Assembly: GCA_038239345.1 (NCBI GenBank)
Contig: JBBSEX010000009.1
Location: 173,998-237,997 of the forward strand
Reading direction: 5' to 3'
Length of the DNA stretch: 64,000 nucleotides
Source: JBBSEX01 sp038239345
Lineage (GTDB): Bacteria > Acidobacteriota > Terriglobia > Bryobacterales > Bryobacteraceae
Shown here: positions 1-8,539 of the stretch, in pieces
How positions within the stretch are numbered: the stretch's first letter is position 1
Layout of the letters: each line of letters begins with the position of its first letter
Position numbers and translations under genes: made by a program
The notes under the pieces: generated by a model
Databases searched by the model: none
What the model saw: only the letters and a program-made list of their open reading frames with translations
Told to the model about the DNA's origin: nothing

Positions 1-143
1 GAACTCCCAAGGTACGCGAGCAATATTTGAGAAGCTGTTCAGAGAAGCCCATTTATACTCGTTGCCTTAATCCGGAACGGGCATGTCAGCTCGGATGCAG
101 AGCGAAAAGCAAGGCCCCAATTCGTGATTAGGTCAGAACCAGC

Positions 144-1415
144 CTACCCACGAGCGGGTATTATTTCGGCGCCAACGTACGGCCGCAGCACTTCGGGAAT
201 TTTGACGCTGCCGTCGGCTTGCTGATAGTTTTCGATTATCGCTACCCAGGTTCGCCCGATCGCCAGACCACTGCCGTTCAGTGTGTGAACAAATTCCGAC
301 TTTTTACCGCTCTTAAACCGAATTGCCGCCCGACGCGCCTGATAGGCTTCATAATTGGAACAGGACGAGATCTCTTTGTAGCCGTTCAGCGAAGGCAGCC
401 AGACTTCGATGTCGTACGTCTTCGCCGAATTTGGTCCCATATCGCCGGTGCACAAAACAACCGTCCGAAATGGCAATCCCAAACGCACCAGAATATCTTC
501 GGCGTCATGCGTCAGCTTGTCGAGTTCTTCATAACTCTGTTCCGGCTTTGCAAATTTAACGAGCTCCACTTTTTGGAATTGATGCTGGCGGATAATCCCC
601 CGCACATCCCGTCCATATGACCCCGCTTCGCTGCGGAAGCATGGACTGTAAGCGCACAATGCTTCGGGTAAGCTATCGCCATCCAGCGTTTCATCCCGAT
701 ACAGATTCGTTACCGGAACCTCAGCGGTGGGCGCCATCCACAGATCGTGATCCTCGATTTTGAAGAGATCTTCGGCAAACTTGGGTAGGTTGCCGGTGCC
801 GTAAAGGCTCGCCGTGTTGATCATGAACGGCGGCAGTACCTCTTTATAGCCGTGGTCGCGAGTATGCACATCGAGCATGAAATTGATCAGCGCCCGCTCT
901 AGTCGCGCGCCCAATCCCCAATACACGGCGAATCGCGCCCCGGTGACTTTCGCCGCGCGCTCCAAATCCAAAATGCCCAATTCGGGTCCCAGATCCCAGT
1001 GTGGTTTGGGAGCGAAATTGAATTCCGTCGGGGTCCCCCAACGGCGCATTTCGACATTATCGTCGGCGGACTTGCCCACAGGAACCGACTCGTGCGGCAC
1101 ATTTGGAATTCGAGCCAGCATATCGTTGAACTCGCGATCCAGGTCGCCAGCCAGCGAGTCCAGCGTGGCGATGCGGTCCGCCATTTGACGAACCTTCTGC
1201 TGCCGCTCCTCTGTGTCCTGACCCGACTTCTTCAACTGCCCGATTTCGCGACTCTCCACTCCACGCTGCGCCCTAAGTTGTTCGGCCTCGGTCACCGCCG
1301 CCCGGCGTTTGATGTCGAGATCGCGAAACGCGGGAACATCCAGCGCGAAGCCGCGATGGGACAGGCGCTCGGCAATAGAATCCAGATTATTTCGGAAATG
1401 AGCCAGGTCGTGCAT
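144..1415 (-). CDS. serS: Serine--tRNA ligase
   Basis: Cytoplasmic class II aminoacyl-tRNA synthetase that charges tRNA-Ser (and tRNA-Sec where present) with serine. The 423-residue length is normal for bacterial SerRS. Residues about 30-105 form the charged helical hairpin arm that grips the tRNA. The serine-binding TAE is at 230-232, motif 2 contains FRSEAG at 260-265, and motif 3 contains GLAIGR at 383-388. The ATG at 1413-1415 is preceded by GAGGAG at seven-base spacing, which fixes the start. It lies downstream of citrate synthase on the same strand with a 47-base gap, so the two may share a transcript. Identification is by motif recognition and is very secure. Confidence 0.97.
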   Translation of the reverse strand: MHDLAHFRNNLDSIAERLSHRGFALDVPAFRDLDIKRRAAVTEAEQLRAQRGVESREIGQLKKSGQDTEERQQKVRQMADRIATLDSLAGDLDREFNDMLARIPNVPHESVPVGKSADDNVEMRRWGTPTEFNFAPKPHWDLGPELGILDLERAAKVTGARFAVYWGLGARLERALINFMLDVHTRDHGYKEVLPPFMINTASLYGTGNLPKFAEDLFKIEDHDLWMAPTAEVPVTNLYRDETLDGDSLPEALCAYSPCFRSEAGSYGRDVRGIIRQHQFQKVELVKFAKPEQSYEELDKLTHDAEDILVRLGLPFRTVVLCTGDMGPNSAKTYDIEVWLPSLNGYKEISSCSNYEAYQARRAAIRFKSGKKSEFVHTLNGSGLAIGRTWVAIIENYQQADGSVKIPEVLRPYVGAEIIPARG

Positions 1416-1462
1416 ACACTACTCCTCTCAACGCGATTCCGCCGTGCCGGTTAGAGCGAAAT

Positions 1463-2584
1463 TTATCGCGACGAGATCGGTACCCAGGGCTGCCCATCCG
1501 GCAATCCGGTATAGTCGGCACGCGGGCGGATCAGGCGGTTATTGTGATACTGCTCGAGGATATGAGCCGTCCAACCCGACATCCGGCTTACGGCAAAAAT
1601 CGGCGTAAACAGATCGATCGGAATTCCCAACGAGTAATAGGTGGAAGCCGAATAGAAGTCGACGTTAGCGTTCAACTTCTTCAAATTCTTGATGGTCTCT
1701 TCAATCTGTTTGGATGTCAGGTAAAGATCAAGATGACCGGTGCGCTTACCGAGTTCCTCCGACATGGACCGAAGATGACTCGCCCGCGGGTCTTCAGTCT
1801 TGTATACTCGATGCCCGAAGCCCGGAATTTTCAACTTATTATCGAGCCGGTAATGGACGTGCTCAAGAGCCTTCGTGGAATCGCCCGCTTCCAGCAACAT
1901 CTTGATGACATCTTCATTCGCACCGCCGTGTAACGGACCCTTCAAGGCGCCGATCGCCGAGGTAACCGACGAGTAAATGTCGGAGAGGGTAGCCGCCGTT
2001 ACTCGAGCGGCGAATGTCGAAGCATTGAACTCGTGGTCGGCGTGCAATGTAAGCGCGACATCGAAAGCCCGTTCCATCACTTCATCGGGATGATTGCCCG
2101 TCAGGCAGTACAGAAAATTTGCCGCGAAGCCCAACTTAGGATCGCCCTCAAGAACCGGTTTATCGTTTCGCAAACGGTCGAATGTAGTGACGATGGTGGG
2201 CGTCTGGGCCATTAGCTTGACCGCCTTTTGGGCGTTTGCTTCGGGCGACGAATCCTTCGATTGCGGATCGTACAGGCTCAACATCGAAACGGCGGTTCGC
2301 AGAACTTCCATCGGAGAAGCCTTCGTTACGCCCTTCAGGAACTGGGTTACTTCAGCGGGAATGGCGCGATGCGCTACCAGCGCCGATTTTAATTCATCGA
2401 GTTGCCCTTGGGACGGCAACTTGCCGTGCCAGAGAAGATAAATCACTTCTTCAAAGGTGGCATGCTCCGCTAATGTGTGGATGTTAAAACCCTGATAACT
2501 CAGGATTCCAGCGTCTCCGTCGATGAAACAAATTGCAGATTCGGCGGCAACAACGCCTTCTAGACCCGCGCCTGTCAATGCCAT
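1463..2584 (-). CDS. gltA: Citrate synthase
   Basis: Condenses oxaloacetate and acetyl-CoA to citrate at the entry to the TCA cycle. The 373-residue length fits the short bacterial form rather than the 430-residue NADH-regulated E. coli form. The catalytic triad is visible as His219 (in PLHGGANE), His258 (in GFGHRVYK) and Asp309 (in DFYSAS). The N-terminus is short and lacks the extra domain of long forms. The gene could equally be a 2-methylcitrate synthase, because the families overlap in sequence; no prp genes are nearby, which favours citrate synthase. The ATG start has only a distant GGAG (about 17 bases), so translation initiation may be weak or lack a Shine-Dalgarno. The symbol gltA is used by convention; citZ would be an equivalent name. 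Confidence 0.93.
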   Translation of the reverse strand: MALTGAGLEGVVAAESAICFIDGDAGILSYQGFNIHTLAEHATFEEVIYLLWHGKLPSQGQLDELKSALVAHRAIPAEVTQFLKGVTKASPMEVLRTAVSMLSLYDPQSKDSSPEANAQKAVKLMAQTPTIVTTFDRLRNDKPVLEGDPKLGFAANFLYCLTGNHPDEVMERAFDVALTLHADHEFNASTFAARVTAATLSDIYSSVTSAIGALKGPLHGGANEDVIKMLLEAGDSTKALEHVHYRLDNKLKIPGFGHRVYKTEDPRASHLRSMSEELGKRTGHLDLYLTSKQIEETIKNLKKLNANVDFYSASTYYSLGIPIDLFTPIFAVSRMSGWTAHILEQYHNNRLIRPRADYTGLPDGQPWVPISSR

Positions 2585-2648
2585 GTAGTTTTGTTTTGCT
2601 CCGTTCTCACTTGGAATGAGTTATGTATTCGTGGCGTGAATCCTCATT

Positions 2649-5030
2649 CTAGCAAGCGATGGTGCTGGATGGCGGCACGAGCGGAATCTCCACCCACTCG
2701 GCCTCGGACGGCCTCGGCCCCAATATCCCAAGTAGATTCTGCAGGCTGGCATGCATCGAGTCCGGGCGATCTTCTCCCGGGCGCGAAGGCTTAATAAATT
2801 TGTCAACGGTTCGCAGCAGATCCACCGCACTGATTGGCTTGGATAGATACAAGTCCATTCCCGCCAGAAGACATAAGTCGCGATCCCCTTGCATCGCATG
2901 GGCGGTCAAAGCGACTATCGGCGTATAAGAGCCGCTCTCGCATTCCATCGAACGAATTACTTTCGTCGCTTCCAGGCCGCCCATCTCCGGCATTTGTACG
3001 TCCATCAGAATTACATCGAAAACTTGACGCTGATACTCGGCGATTGCGGCTTTGCCGTTATCGGCGACGGTAACTAGATGACCCTTTTTCCGGAGAATCG
3101 TAGTCACTACTTTTTGATTCACCACATTATCTTCAGCCAAAAGAATGCAGAGAGGACGGGCGTTCAACTCAGCCGGAGGCGCGATCGCAGGCGTGGGCAA
3201 AGGCTTTGCTTTGGCGATGCGGATCGTTTCCCAAATAACTCGAAGCAAATCCGCCTCCAAGACCGGCTTGGCCACGAAATGGGAGATCGCGGGGTTGTCG
3301 ATGTCCTTCGCCCGATCAATGGAGGGGAGCATGACGATCAACTTGGCGGCGATGGCCGGCGTGCGGAAAATTCGCTCGTGAAACGCTCTGCTCAATAGAT
3401 GCCGATCCATTAGGATGACATCGAAGTCGGCGCTATCCAGGGCGCTGAGCGCGGCGGATTCGGTAGAAACCAGGGTGGGCTCCGCCTGCCACACGGTCAG
3501 CATCCGCCCGAGGACACCCCGATTAGTGACATTGGCCTCGACGACAAGCACGCGCACGCCGCGTAAGCTCTGGAAGTTGGTTTTAGAAACGTTGTCCGCC
3601 TCGCACTCACGAACGGCCATCGCGAAAGTGAAGCAACTCCCTTTACCGGGCTCGCTCTCCAGCGTCAGGCAGCCGCTCATCAGTTCTACCAGTTGTTGTG
3701 AGATCGCCAACCCCAGACCGGTTCCCCCATACTGCCGGGCAATGGTGCCATCGGCCTGCGTAAATGCCTGGAAAATTTTCTGTTGCTGATCCTTGGCAAT
3801 CCCAATGCCCGTATCCGAGACATCGAACCGTAGAACCAGGCCGTGGGCCGCTGTTTGCTCCGCCCGTAGCTTGAGAGCCACTTCGCCGGCGTTCGCAAAC
3901 TTGATCGCATTACCAAGCAGGTTGATCAGAATCTGCCGCAGCCGGGTGGGATCAATGGCAACAACCTCCGGTACGGAAGCGTCGATATCGCAGATCAATT
4001 CCAGATTCCGCTGATGGGCCCGGACTGCCAGCGAGCGGATTGTCTCGCCGATTGTCTGCCGCAAATTCACGGGCATTTCATTAATGTCGAGCTTGCCCGC
4101 CTCCATTTTCGAGAAGTCGAGAATGTCGTTGAGGAGAGCCAGCAAGACTTCGCCCGAGCCTTTCAAAGTTCCGATGTAATCTTCCTGTTCCGGCGTCAGA
4201 CCGCTATCGATGGCCAATTGTGCCATGCCCAGTATTCCGGCGATGGGGGTTCGTATTTCATGGCTCATGTTCGCCAGAAACTGCGATTTGAATCGCCCCA
4301 CTTCCAGAGCTTGATCCCGTGTACGCTCCAGTTCCTGATTTTTCACTTCCACTTCCCGGCGGCTTGCCTCGAGTTCCGCGGTTCGCTCGCGAACGCGTGT
4401 TTCGATGATCTGCCGACCGTTTTCCAAGGCCGCCTGCGCTTCGGCCATCTCGCGCGATTCCTGGTTGCCCTGGTGACACAAATAGATCAAAAAGATGTCC
4501 TCGAAGGCTACCCATCCCGCATGCTCTAATGTCTGCCACAATGTCGCGGAAAATTCACCGTAGATCGATTCCGGAAACAGCAAGCCGCGCAGCAGATGAT
4601 CCGCCACCACCACGATGGAAGCGGTAATGAGCACGCGCCAGTCCCGATAGAACGCCAGAAATGCCAGGGATCCGAAGATATGAAAGTGGGTCTCCACTCG
4701 CCCACCAGTAAGGTGGATCAGGAGTGAACCCATCACCACCTGCCCCACGGCGATGGCGTGTCGGGCCATGCTCGAGCCAGGACGGGTCAAACCTAGGAAG
4801 GCTGGAACACCGCAAGTACTCCCACCCAGGACCACGGCTAGCCAGAATTGAAACTGCGTTGTGCCCGTAATTCCAGACCACGTTTTGGCAGGCAAACAAA
4901 GCGCGAGGGCGATAGCAACCAACCACTCAAACAGCAGAAGCCATACAAACAGCCGGTCCGTTCGGCGAGCTATGCCCACCTTATAGGCATCGAACAACTC
5001 TTCCGATCGCAGCCGCAGTTCAATTCCCAT
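2649..5030 (-). CDS. Membrane hybrid sensor histidine kinase with two receiver domains
   Basis: Inner-membrane two-component sensor, 793 residues. Residues 25-190 carry about five to six hydrophobic helices with an HFHxF...FYRDWR motif at about 115-132, also seen in the membrane input regions of some GGDEF and chemotaxis proteins. A coiled coil spans about 195-250. HisKA has phospho-acceptor His257 in ANMSHEIRTP. HATPase_c shows the N box (NLLGNAIKF), DTGIGI and GTGLGLAI. The first receiver (about 491-603) keeps Asp542 and Lys588 but has VEAN where the acidic pair should be, so it is partly degenerate. The second receiver (about 626-745) is intact: Glu633/Asp634, Asp677, Lys731. There is no HPt domain, so phosphotransfer must end in a separate protein or in the second receiver. 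The signal is unknown. Confidence 0.92.
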   Translation of the reverse strand: MGIELRLRSEELFDAYKVGIARRTDRLFVWLLLFEWLVAIALALCLPAKTWSGITGTTQFQFWLAVVLGGSTCGVPAFLGLTRPGSSMARHAIAVGQVVMGSLLIHLTGGRVETHFHIFGSLAFLAFYRDWRVLITASIVVVADHLLRGLLFPESIYGEFSATLWQTLEHAGWVAFEDIFLIYLCHQGNQESREMAEAQAALENGRQIIETRVRERTAELEASRREVEVKNQELERTRDQALEVGRFKSQFLANMSHEIRTPIAGILGMAQLAIDSGLTPEQEDYIGTLKGSGEVLLALLNDILDFSKMEAGKLDINEMPVNLRQTIGETIRSLAVRAHQRNLELICDIDASVPEVVAIDPTRLRQILINLLGNAIKFANAGEVALKLRAEQTAAHGLVLRFDVSDTGIGIAKDQQQKIFQAFTQADGTIARQYGGTGLGLAISQQLVELMSGCLTLESEPGKGSCFTFAMAVRECEADNVSKTNFQSLRGVRVLVVEANVTNRGVLGRMLTVWQAEPTLVSTESAALSALDSADFDVILMDRHLLSRAFHERIFRTPAIAAKLIVMLPSIDRAKDIDNPAISHFVAKPVLEADLLRVIWETIRIAKAKPLPTPAIAPPAELNARPLCILLAEDNVVNQKVVTTILRKKGHLVTVADNGKAAIAEYQRQVFDVILMDVQMPEMGGLEATKVIRSMECESGSYTPIVALTAHAMQGDRDLCLLAGMDLYLSKPISAVDLLRTVDKFIKPSRPGEDRPDSMHASLQNLLGILGPRPSEAEWVEIPLVPPSSTIAC

Positions 5031-5200
5031 GGCAACCCGCTGTGTTTCTATCAGCGATAGATCGAGTCCAGGACGCGCTTAGCAGCGCAATGTTAAGCCG
5101 TCGTGGCACGTCTCTTTCTCCCTCGAAAAGCTTATCGGCCGATCCTTCCGTCCTGTTAGCGGCTCAAGGAAACAAGTTGTTACGATGATCATTCCAAACG

Positions 5201-6079
5201 ATGCGCATCGGCCGTCACATGTCTATTTCCGGATCGCTTGAAAAGGCGGCGATTCAAGGCGCGGAAATCGGAGCGAATACGATTCAGATCTTCTCCGCCA
5301 GCCCGCGGATGTGGCGTGCCACAATGCCCGCCGAGAGCGAAATCAAGCTCTTTCAGCGGGCCCGCCAGCGGCACGATATCACGCCTCTGGTAATCCACGA
5401 CAGCTATTTGATCAACCTCGCGGCGGCGAACGCCGAGGTGCTTCAGAAATCGATTGTGGCGTTCCGCGGCGAACTGGAGCGGGCCATCGCTATTGGCGCC
5501 GATTATCTGGTGGCGCACCCCGGCAATCATAAGGGATACACCCTGGAGCAAGGGTTGGCGACCTTTGTGGGTTCACTCGCCGAGGCCGCCGCCGGCCTAC
5601 CGTCCGATCAAGTAACCATCCTTATAGAGAACACCGCCGGCGCCGGATCGTCTTTGGGCGGACGGTTTGAGGAACTTGCCGTGCTCCGCGAGTATGCCAT
5701 CCGCCAAACGGACATCCGCATCGGATTTTGCATCGATACCTGCCATTGCCTCGCCTCGGGCTACAATGTGGCCACGCCTGAAGGTCTGGAAGAAACCGTT
5801 GCCACCGCCGCCCGCCTGCTGGGTCTCGACAATATACAGGTGATCCATGCGAACGATTCCGAGGGCGGCTTATCGTCTCATATTGACCGTCACGCCAACA
5901 TCGGACACGGTAACATTGGAGAAGACGGCTTCCGCGGGATCCTGAACCATCCTGGACTTCGCGAGAAAGCCTTCATCCTCGAGACTCCCGTGGACAACGA
6001 AGGCGACGATCGAAGAGAAATCGAGAACATAAAAGGTTTATGCCGGACAAGTCGTACGATCATTCGGAAATCGAAGTAA
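5201..6079 (+). CDS. nfo: Deoxyribonuclease IV (AP endonuclease)
   Basis: Zinc-dependent endonuclease IV of base-excision repair, cutting 5' of abasic sites. The 292-residue TIM barrel carries the expected metal-ligand segments: HDSYLINLA, VAHPGNHKG, ILIENTAG, FCIDTCH, the HANDS...HIDRHANIGHG block and the C-terminal ILETP. It begins with MRIGRHMSISG, typical of the family. It is transcribed away from the hybrid kinase across a 170-base intergenic region that should hold both promoters. Its last 40 bases overlap the start of leuS in another frame, so the two are probably co-transcribed and translationally coupled. Confidence 0.96.
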   Translation: MRIGRHMSISGSLEKAAIQGAEIGANTIQIFSASPRMWRATMPAESEIKLFQRARQRHDITPLVIHDSYLINLAAANAEVLQKSIVAFRGELERAIAIGADYLVAHPGNHKGYTLEQGLATFVGSLAEAAAGLPSDQVTILIENTAGAGSSLGGRFEELAVLREYAIRQTDIRIGFCIDTCHCLASGYNVATPEGLEETVATAARLLGLDNIQVIHANDSEGGLSSHIDRHANIGHGNIGEDGFRGILNHPGLREKAFILETPVDNEGDDRREIENIKGLCRTSRTIIRKSK

Positions 6080-8487
6080 AGTGGCACGAACGCTGGAAAG
6101 ACGCAGCGCTCTATAAGCCGGAAGAAAACTCCGCTAAACCGAAATATTATGTAGCGGAAATGCTTCCTTATCCGAGTGGAAATCTCCACATGGGGCACGT
6201 GCGCAATTACTCCATCGGCGATGCTCTGGCGCGATTTCTCTGGATGCGCGGCTACAACGTGTTTCACCCCATGGGCTGGGACGCATTCGGGCTTCCGGCG
6301 GAAAACGCCGCCATACAACGGGGCCGCCACCCCCGCGAGTGGACGCTGGAAAATATCGCGACGATGAAGGCCCAGATGAAGCGTTTGGGCTTCAGCTACG
6401 ATTGGGACGCCGAAATATCCACTTGCGAGCCGGAATATTATCGCTGGAATCAATGGCTATTCCTGAAAATGCTGGAGCGGGGTCTGGCTTATCGCAAGCG
6501 GGCGCTGCTGAATTGGTGTCCGGAATGCGCTACGGTGCTGGCGAATGAGCAGGTAGTCGACGGTTGTTGTTGGCGGCATGAAACAACTCCCGTGGAGCAG
6601 CGCGCCCTCGATCAATGGTTCTTCAAAATTACGGCTTACGCGGAAGAACTCCTGAATGCTACCTATGACATCGAAGGCGGCTGGCCGGAGCGCGTCATCT
6701 CCATGCAACGGAATTGGATTGGCCGATCGGAGGGCGCCGAGGTTGACTTCCTGCTGGAAGATTCCGACCGCGATATTCGTGTTTTCACCACCCGGATCGA
6801 CACCATTTTCGGGGCAACTTGCCTGATTATTGCGCCCGAACATCCACTGGCGGACCAACTGCTGGACGATCGGGGCGCGGCCCAGGCCAAGGAAATGATC
6901 GATAGCCGCGTTCGCAAAGGGCCCGGCGACATCGATAAGGAAGGCTTCTTTACCGGCCGTTACGCCATAAATCCATTTAGCGGCGAACGGATTCCGGTGT
7001 GGGTCGGCAATTTCGTTCTGATGGGTTATGGCACCGGCGCGATCATGGCTGTCCCGGCCCACGATGAGCGCGATTTCGAATTCTGCACCACCTACGGAAT
7101 TCCCATCGTGCCCGTGGTTCGCCCGGCGGATGGTGAACTTCCCGCGGTCGTCGAAAAGGTCTTCAGCGAAGATGGCGTGGTGGAAAACTCCGGCGAATTT
7201 AGCGGCGAAACCAGCGAGGAAGCGCGCGGCCAGCTCTCGGCAAAGGCCGAGCTGGAAGGCTTCGGAAATCCATCCATTACCTATCGCATTAAGGATTGGG
7301 GGATTTCCCGCCAACGTTACTGGGGCACGCCGATCCCGATCATTCATTGCCCGGATTGCGGGATGGTTCCCGTGCCGGAAGCCGATCTGCCGGTGATTCT
7401 GCCACTGAACGTTACGATTACCGGTAAAGGCCGTTCGCCACTGGCCGATGTTCCCGAGTTCATCAATGTGAAGTGCCCGAAATGCGGAACTGCCGCCCAA
7501 CGGGAATGCGACACGATGGACACGTTTGTCGATTCCTCGTGGTATTTCTACCGCTACTGCGACGCGAAAAATTCCACGGCTCCATTCGACCCGGCGAAGA
7601 TCGCCCAGTGGTTTCCGATCGACCAGTATATCGGCGGCGTCACCCACGCTATTCTGCACCTGATTTATTCCCGCTTCTTCACGAAGGTGATGCGCGATCT
7701 TGGCCTCATTTCCAATAACGAACCCGCCGCCAACTTGTTCACACAGGGAATGGTTTTGGGGTCCGACGGCCGGGCCATGTCGAAATCCAGGGGCAATACG
7801 ATCGATCCGCTGGAGATGGTGGCCAAATACGGCGCCGATACTTGCCGCCTCTTCACGCTATTTGCCGCTCCGCCGGAAAAAGACATGGAGTGGAATGAAT
7901 CGGGCGTGGGCGGCCAGCGGCGTTTCCTCGATCGCGTGTTCCGCTTCGTTACGCGCAACATCGAGAGAGCCGCCGTTCAGGGCGACACGCGCACCGAAGC
8001 CGACACGAAGGCCCTCCGCAAGCTGCACCAGGCGATTAAAAAGCTGACCGACGATTTTAGTAATCGCTGGCACTTCAACACATCGATTGCGGCGCTGATG
8101 GAGTTGACTAACGAACTTTACTTGCTGGAATCGGAGCTCTCGGGCGGGGCTTTGGCTGAGATTTTACCGGCCATGACACTGCTTCTGGGGCCGCTGGCTC
8201 CTTACATGTCCGAAGAATTGTGGGAGCTGCTGGGCCACACCGGACCCGTATTCCGCCAATCGTGGCCCGCCTACGATGCTTCCTTAGCGAAGGAAGATAC
8301 GATCGAGATCCCGATTCAGATCAACGGCAAAATCCGTGGACACTTGCATGTCTCCCCGGGGACGCCAGGCGAAGAATTGGAACGTCTCGCCCTGGTCGAA
8401 GCGAAGGTCCAGCCCTTTCTGGACGGGAAACAGATCCTAAAAGTGATCGTTCGCCTCGACAAACTAGTGAGCATCGCCCTCAAATAG
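6040..8487 (+). CDS. leuS: Leucine--tRNA ligase
   Basis: Class I synthetase charging tRNA-Leu, with CP1 editing activity. At 815 residues it has the normal bacterial length. The HIGH motif is HMGH near residue 50 (after MLPYPSGNL). The first zinc-type cluster is at about 165-185 (WCPECA...DGCC) and a second CxxC pair precedes the catalytic loop. The editing-domain signature GTGAIMAVPAHDERD is present. The KMSKS loop reads AMSKS (DGRAMSKSRGN), so the first lysine is alanine. The C-terminal anticodon-binding region ends in the usual small domain. ATG 6040 has AAAAGG five bases upstream and gives the expected MPDKSYDHSEIE N-terminus despite a 40-base overlap with nfo. Confidence 0.96.
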   Translation: MPDKSYDHSEIEVKWHERWKDAALYKPEENSAKPKYYVAEMLPYPSGNLHMGHVRNYSIGDALARFLWMRGYNVFHPMGWDAFGLPAENAAIQRGRHPREWTLENIATMKAQMKRLGFSYDWDAEISTCEPEYYRWNQWLFLKMLERGLAYRKRALLNWCPECATVLANEQVVDGCCWRHETTPVEQRALDQWFFKITAYAEELLNATYDIEGGWPERVISMQRNWIGRSEGAEVDFLLEDSDRDIRVFTTRIDTIFGATCLIIAPEHPLADQLLDDRGAAQAKEMIDSRVRKGPGDIDKEGFFTGRYAINPFSGERIPVWVGNFVLMGYGTGAIMAVPAHDERDFEFCTTYGIPIVPVVRPADGELPAVVEKVFSEDGVVENSGEFSGETSEEARGQLSAKAELEGFGNPSITYRIKDWGISRQRYWGTPIPIIHCPDCGMVPVPEADLPVILPLNVTITGKGRSPLADVPEFINVKCPKCGTAAQRECDTMDTFVDSSWYFYRYCDAKNSTAPFDPAKIAQWFPIDQYIGGVTHAILHLIYSRFFTKVMRDLGLISNNEPAANLFTQGMVLGSDGRAMSKSRGNTIDPLEMVAKYGADTCRLFTLFAAPPEKDMEWNESGVGGQRRFLDRVFRFVTRNIERAAVQGDTRTEADTKALRKLHQAIKKLTDDFSNRWHFNTSIAALMELTNELYLLESELSGGALAEILPAMTLLLGPLAPYMSEELWELLGHTGPVFRQSWPAYDASLAKEDTIEIPIQINGKIRGHLHVSPGTPGEELERLALVEAKVQPFLDGKQILKVIVRLDKLVSIALK

Positions 8488-8539
8488 GCCAATTTTCCCA
8501 AGGTTTCCTTCGCTGCCCCATGATAAGCTTGGGCAACAG

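Noticed and set aside
1..143. Possible tail of a gene entering from the left
   Set aside because: All plus-strand frames hit stops quickly and no family features are visible; too short to call.
5031..5200. Promoters between the hybrid kinase and nfo
   Set aside because: Promoters must exist here, but no -35/-10 pair stood out well enough to place.
6457..7659. 400-codon open frame on the minus strand inside leuS
   Set aside because: Antisense to a gene with full LeuRS motifs; no ribosome site, no family features, arginine- and histidine-rich as expected for a shadow frame.
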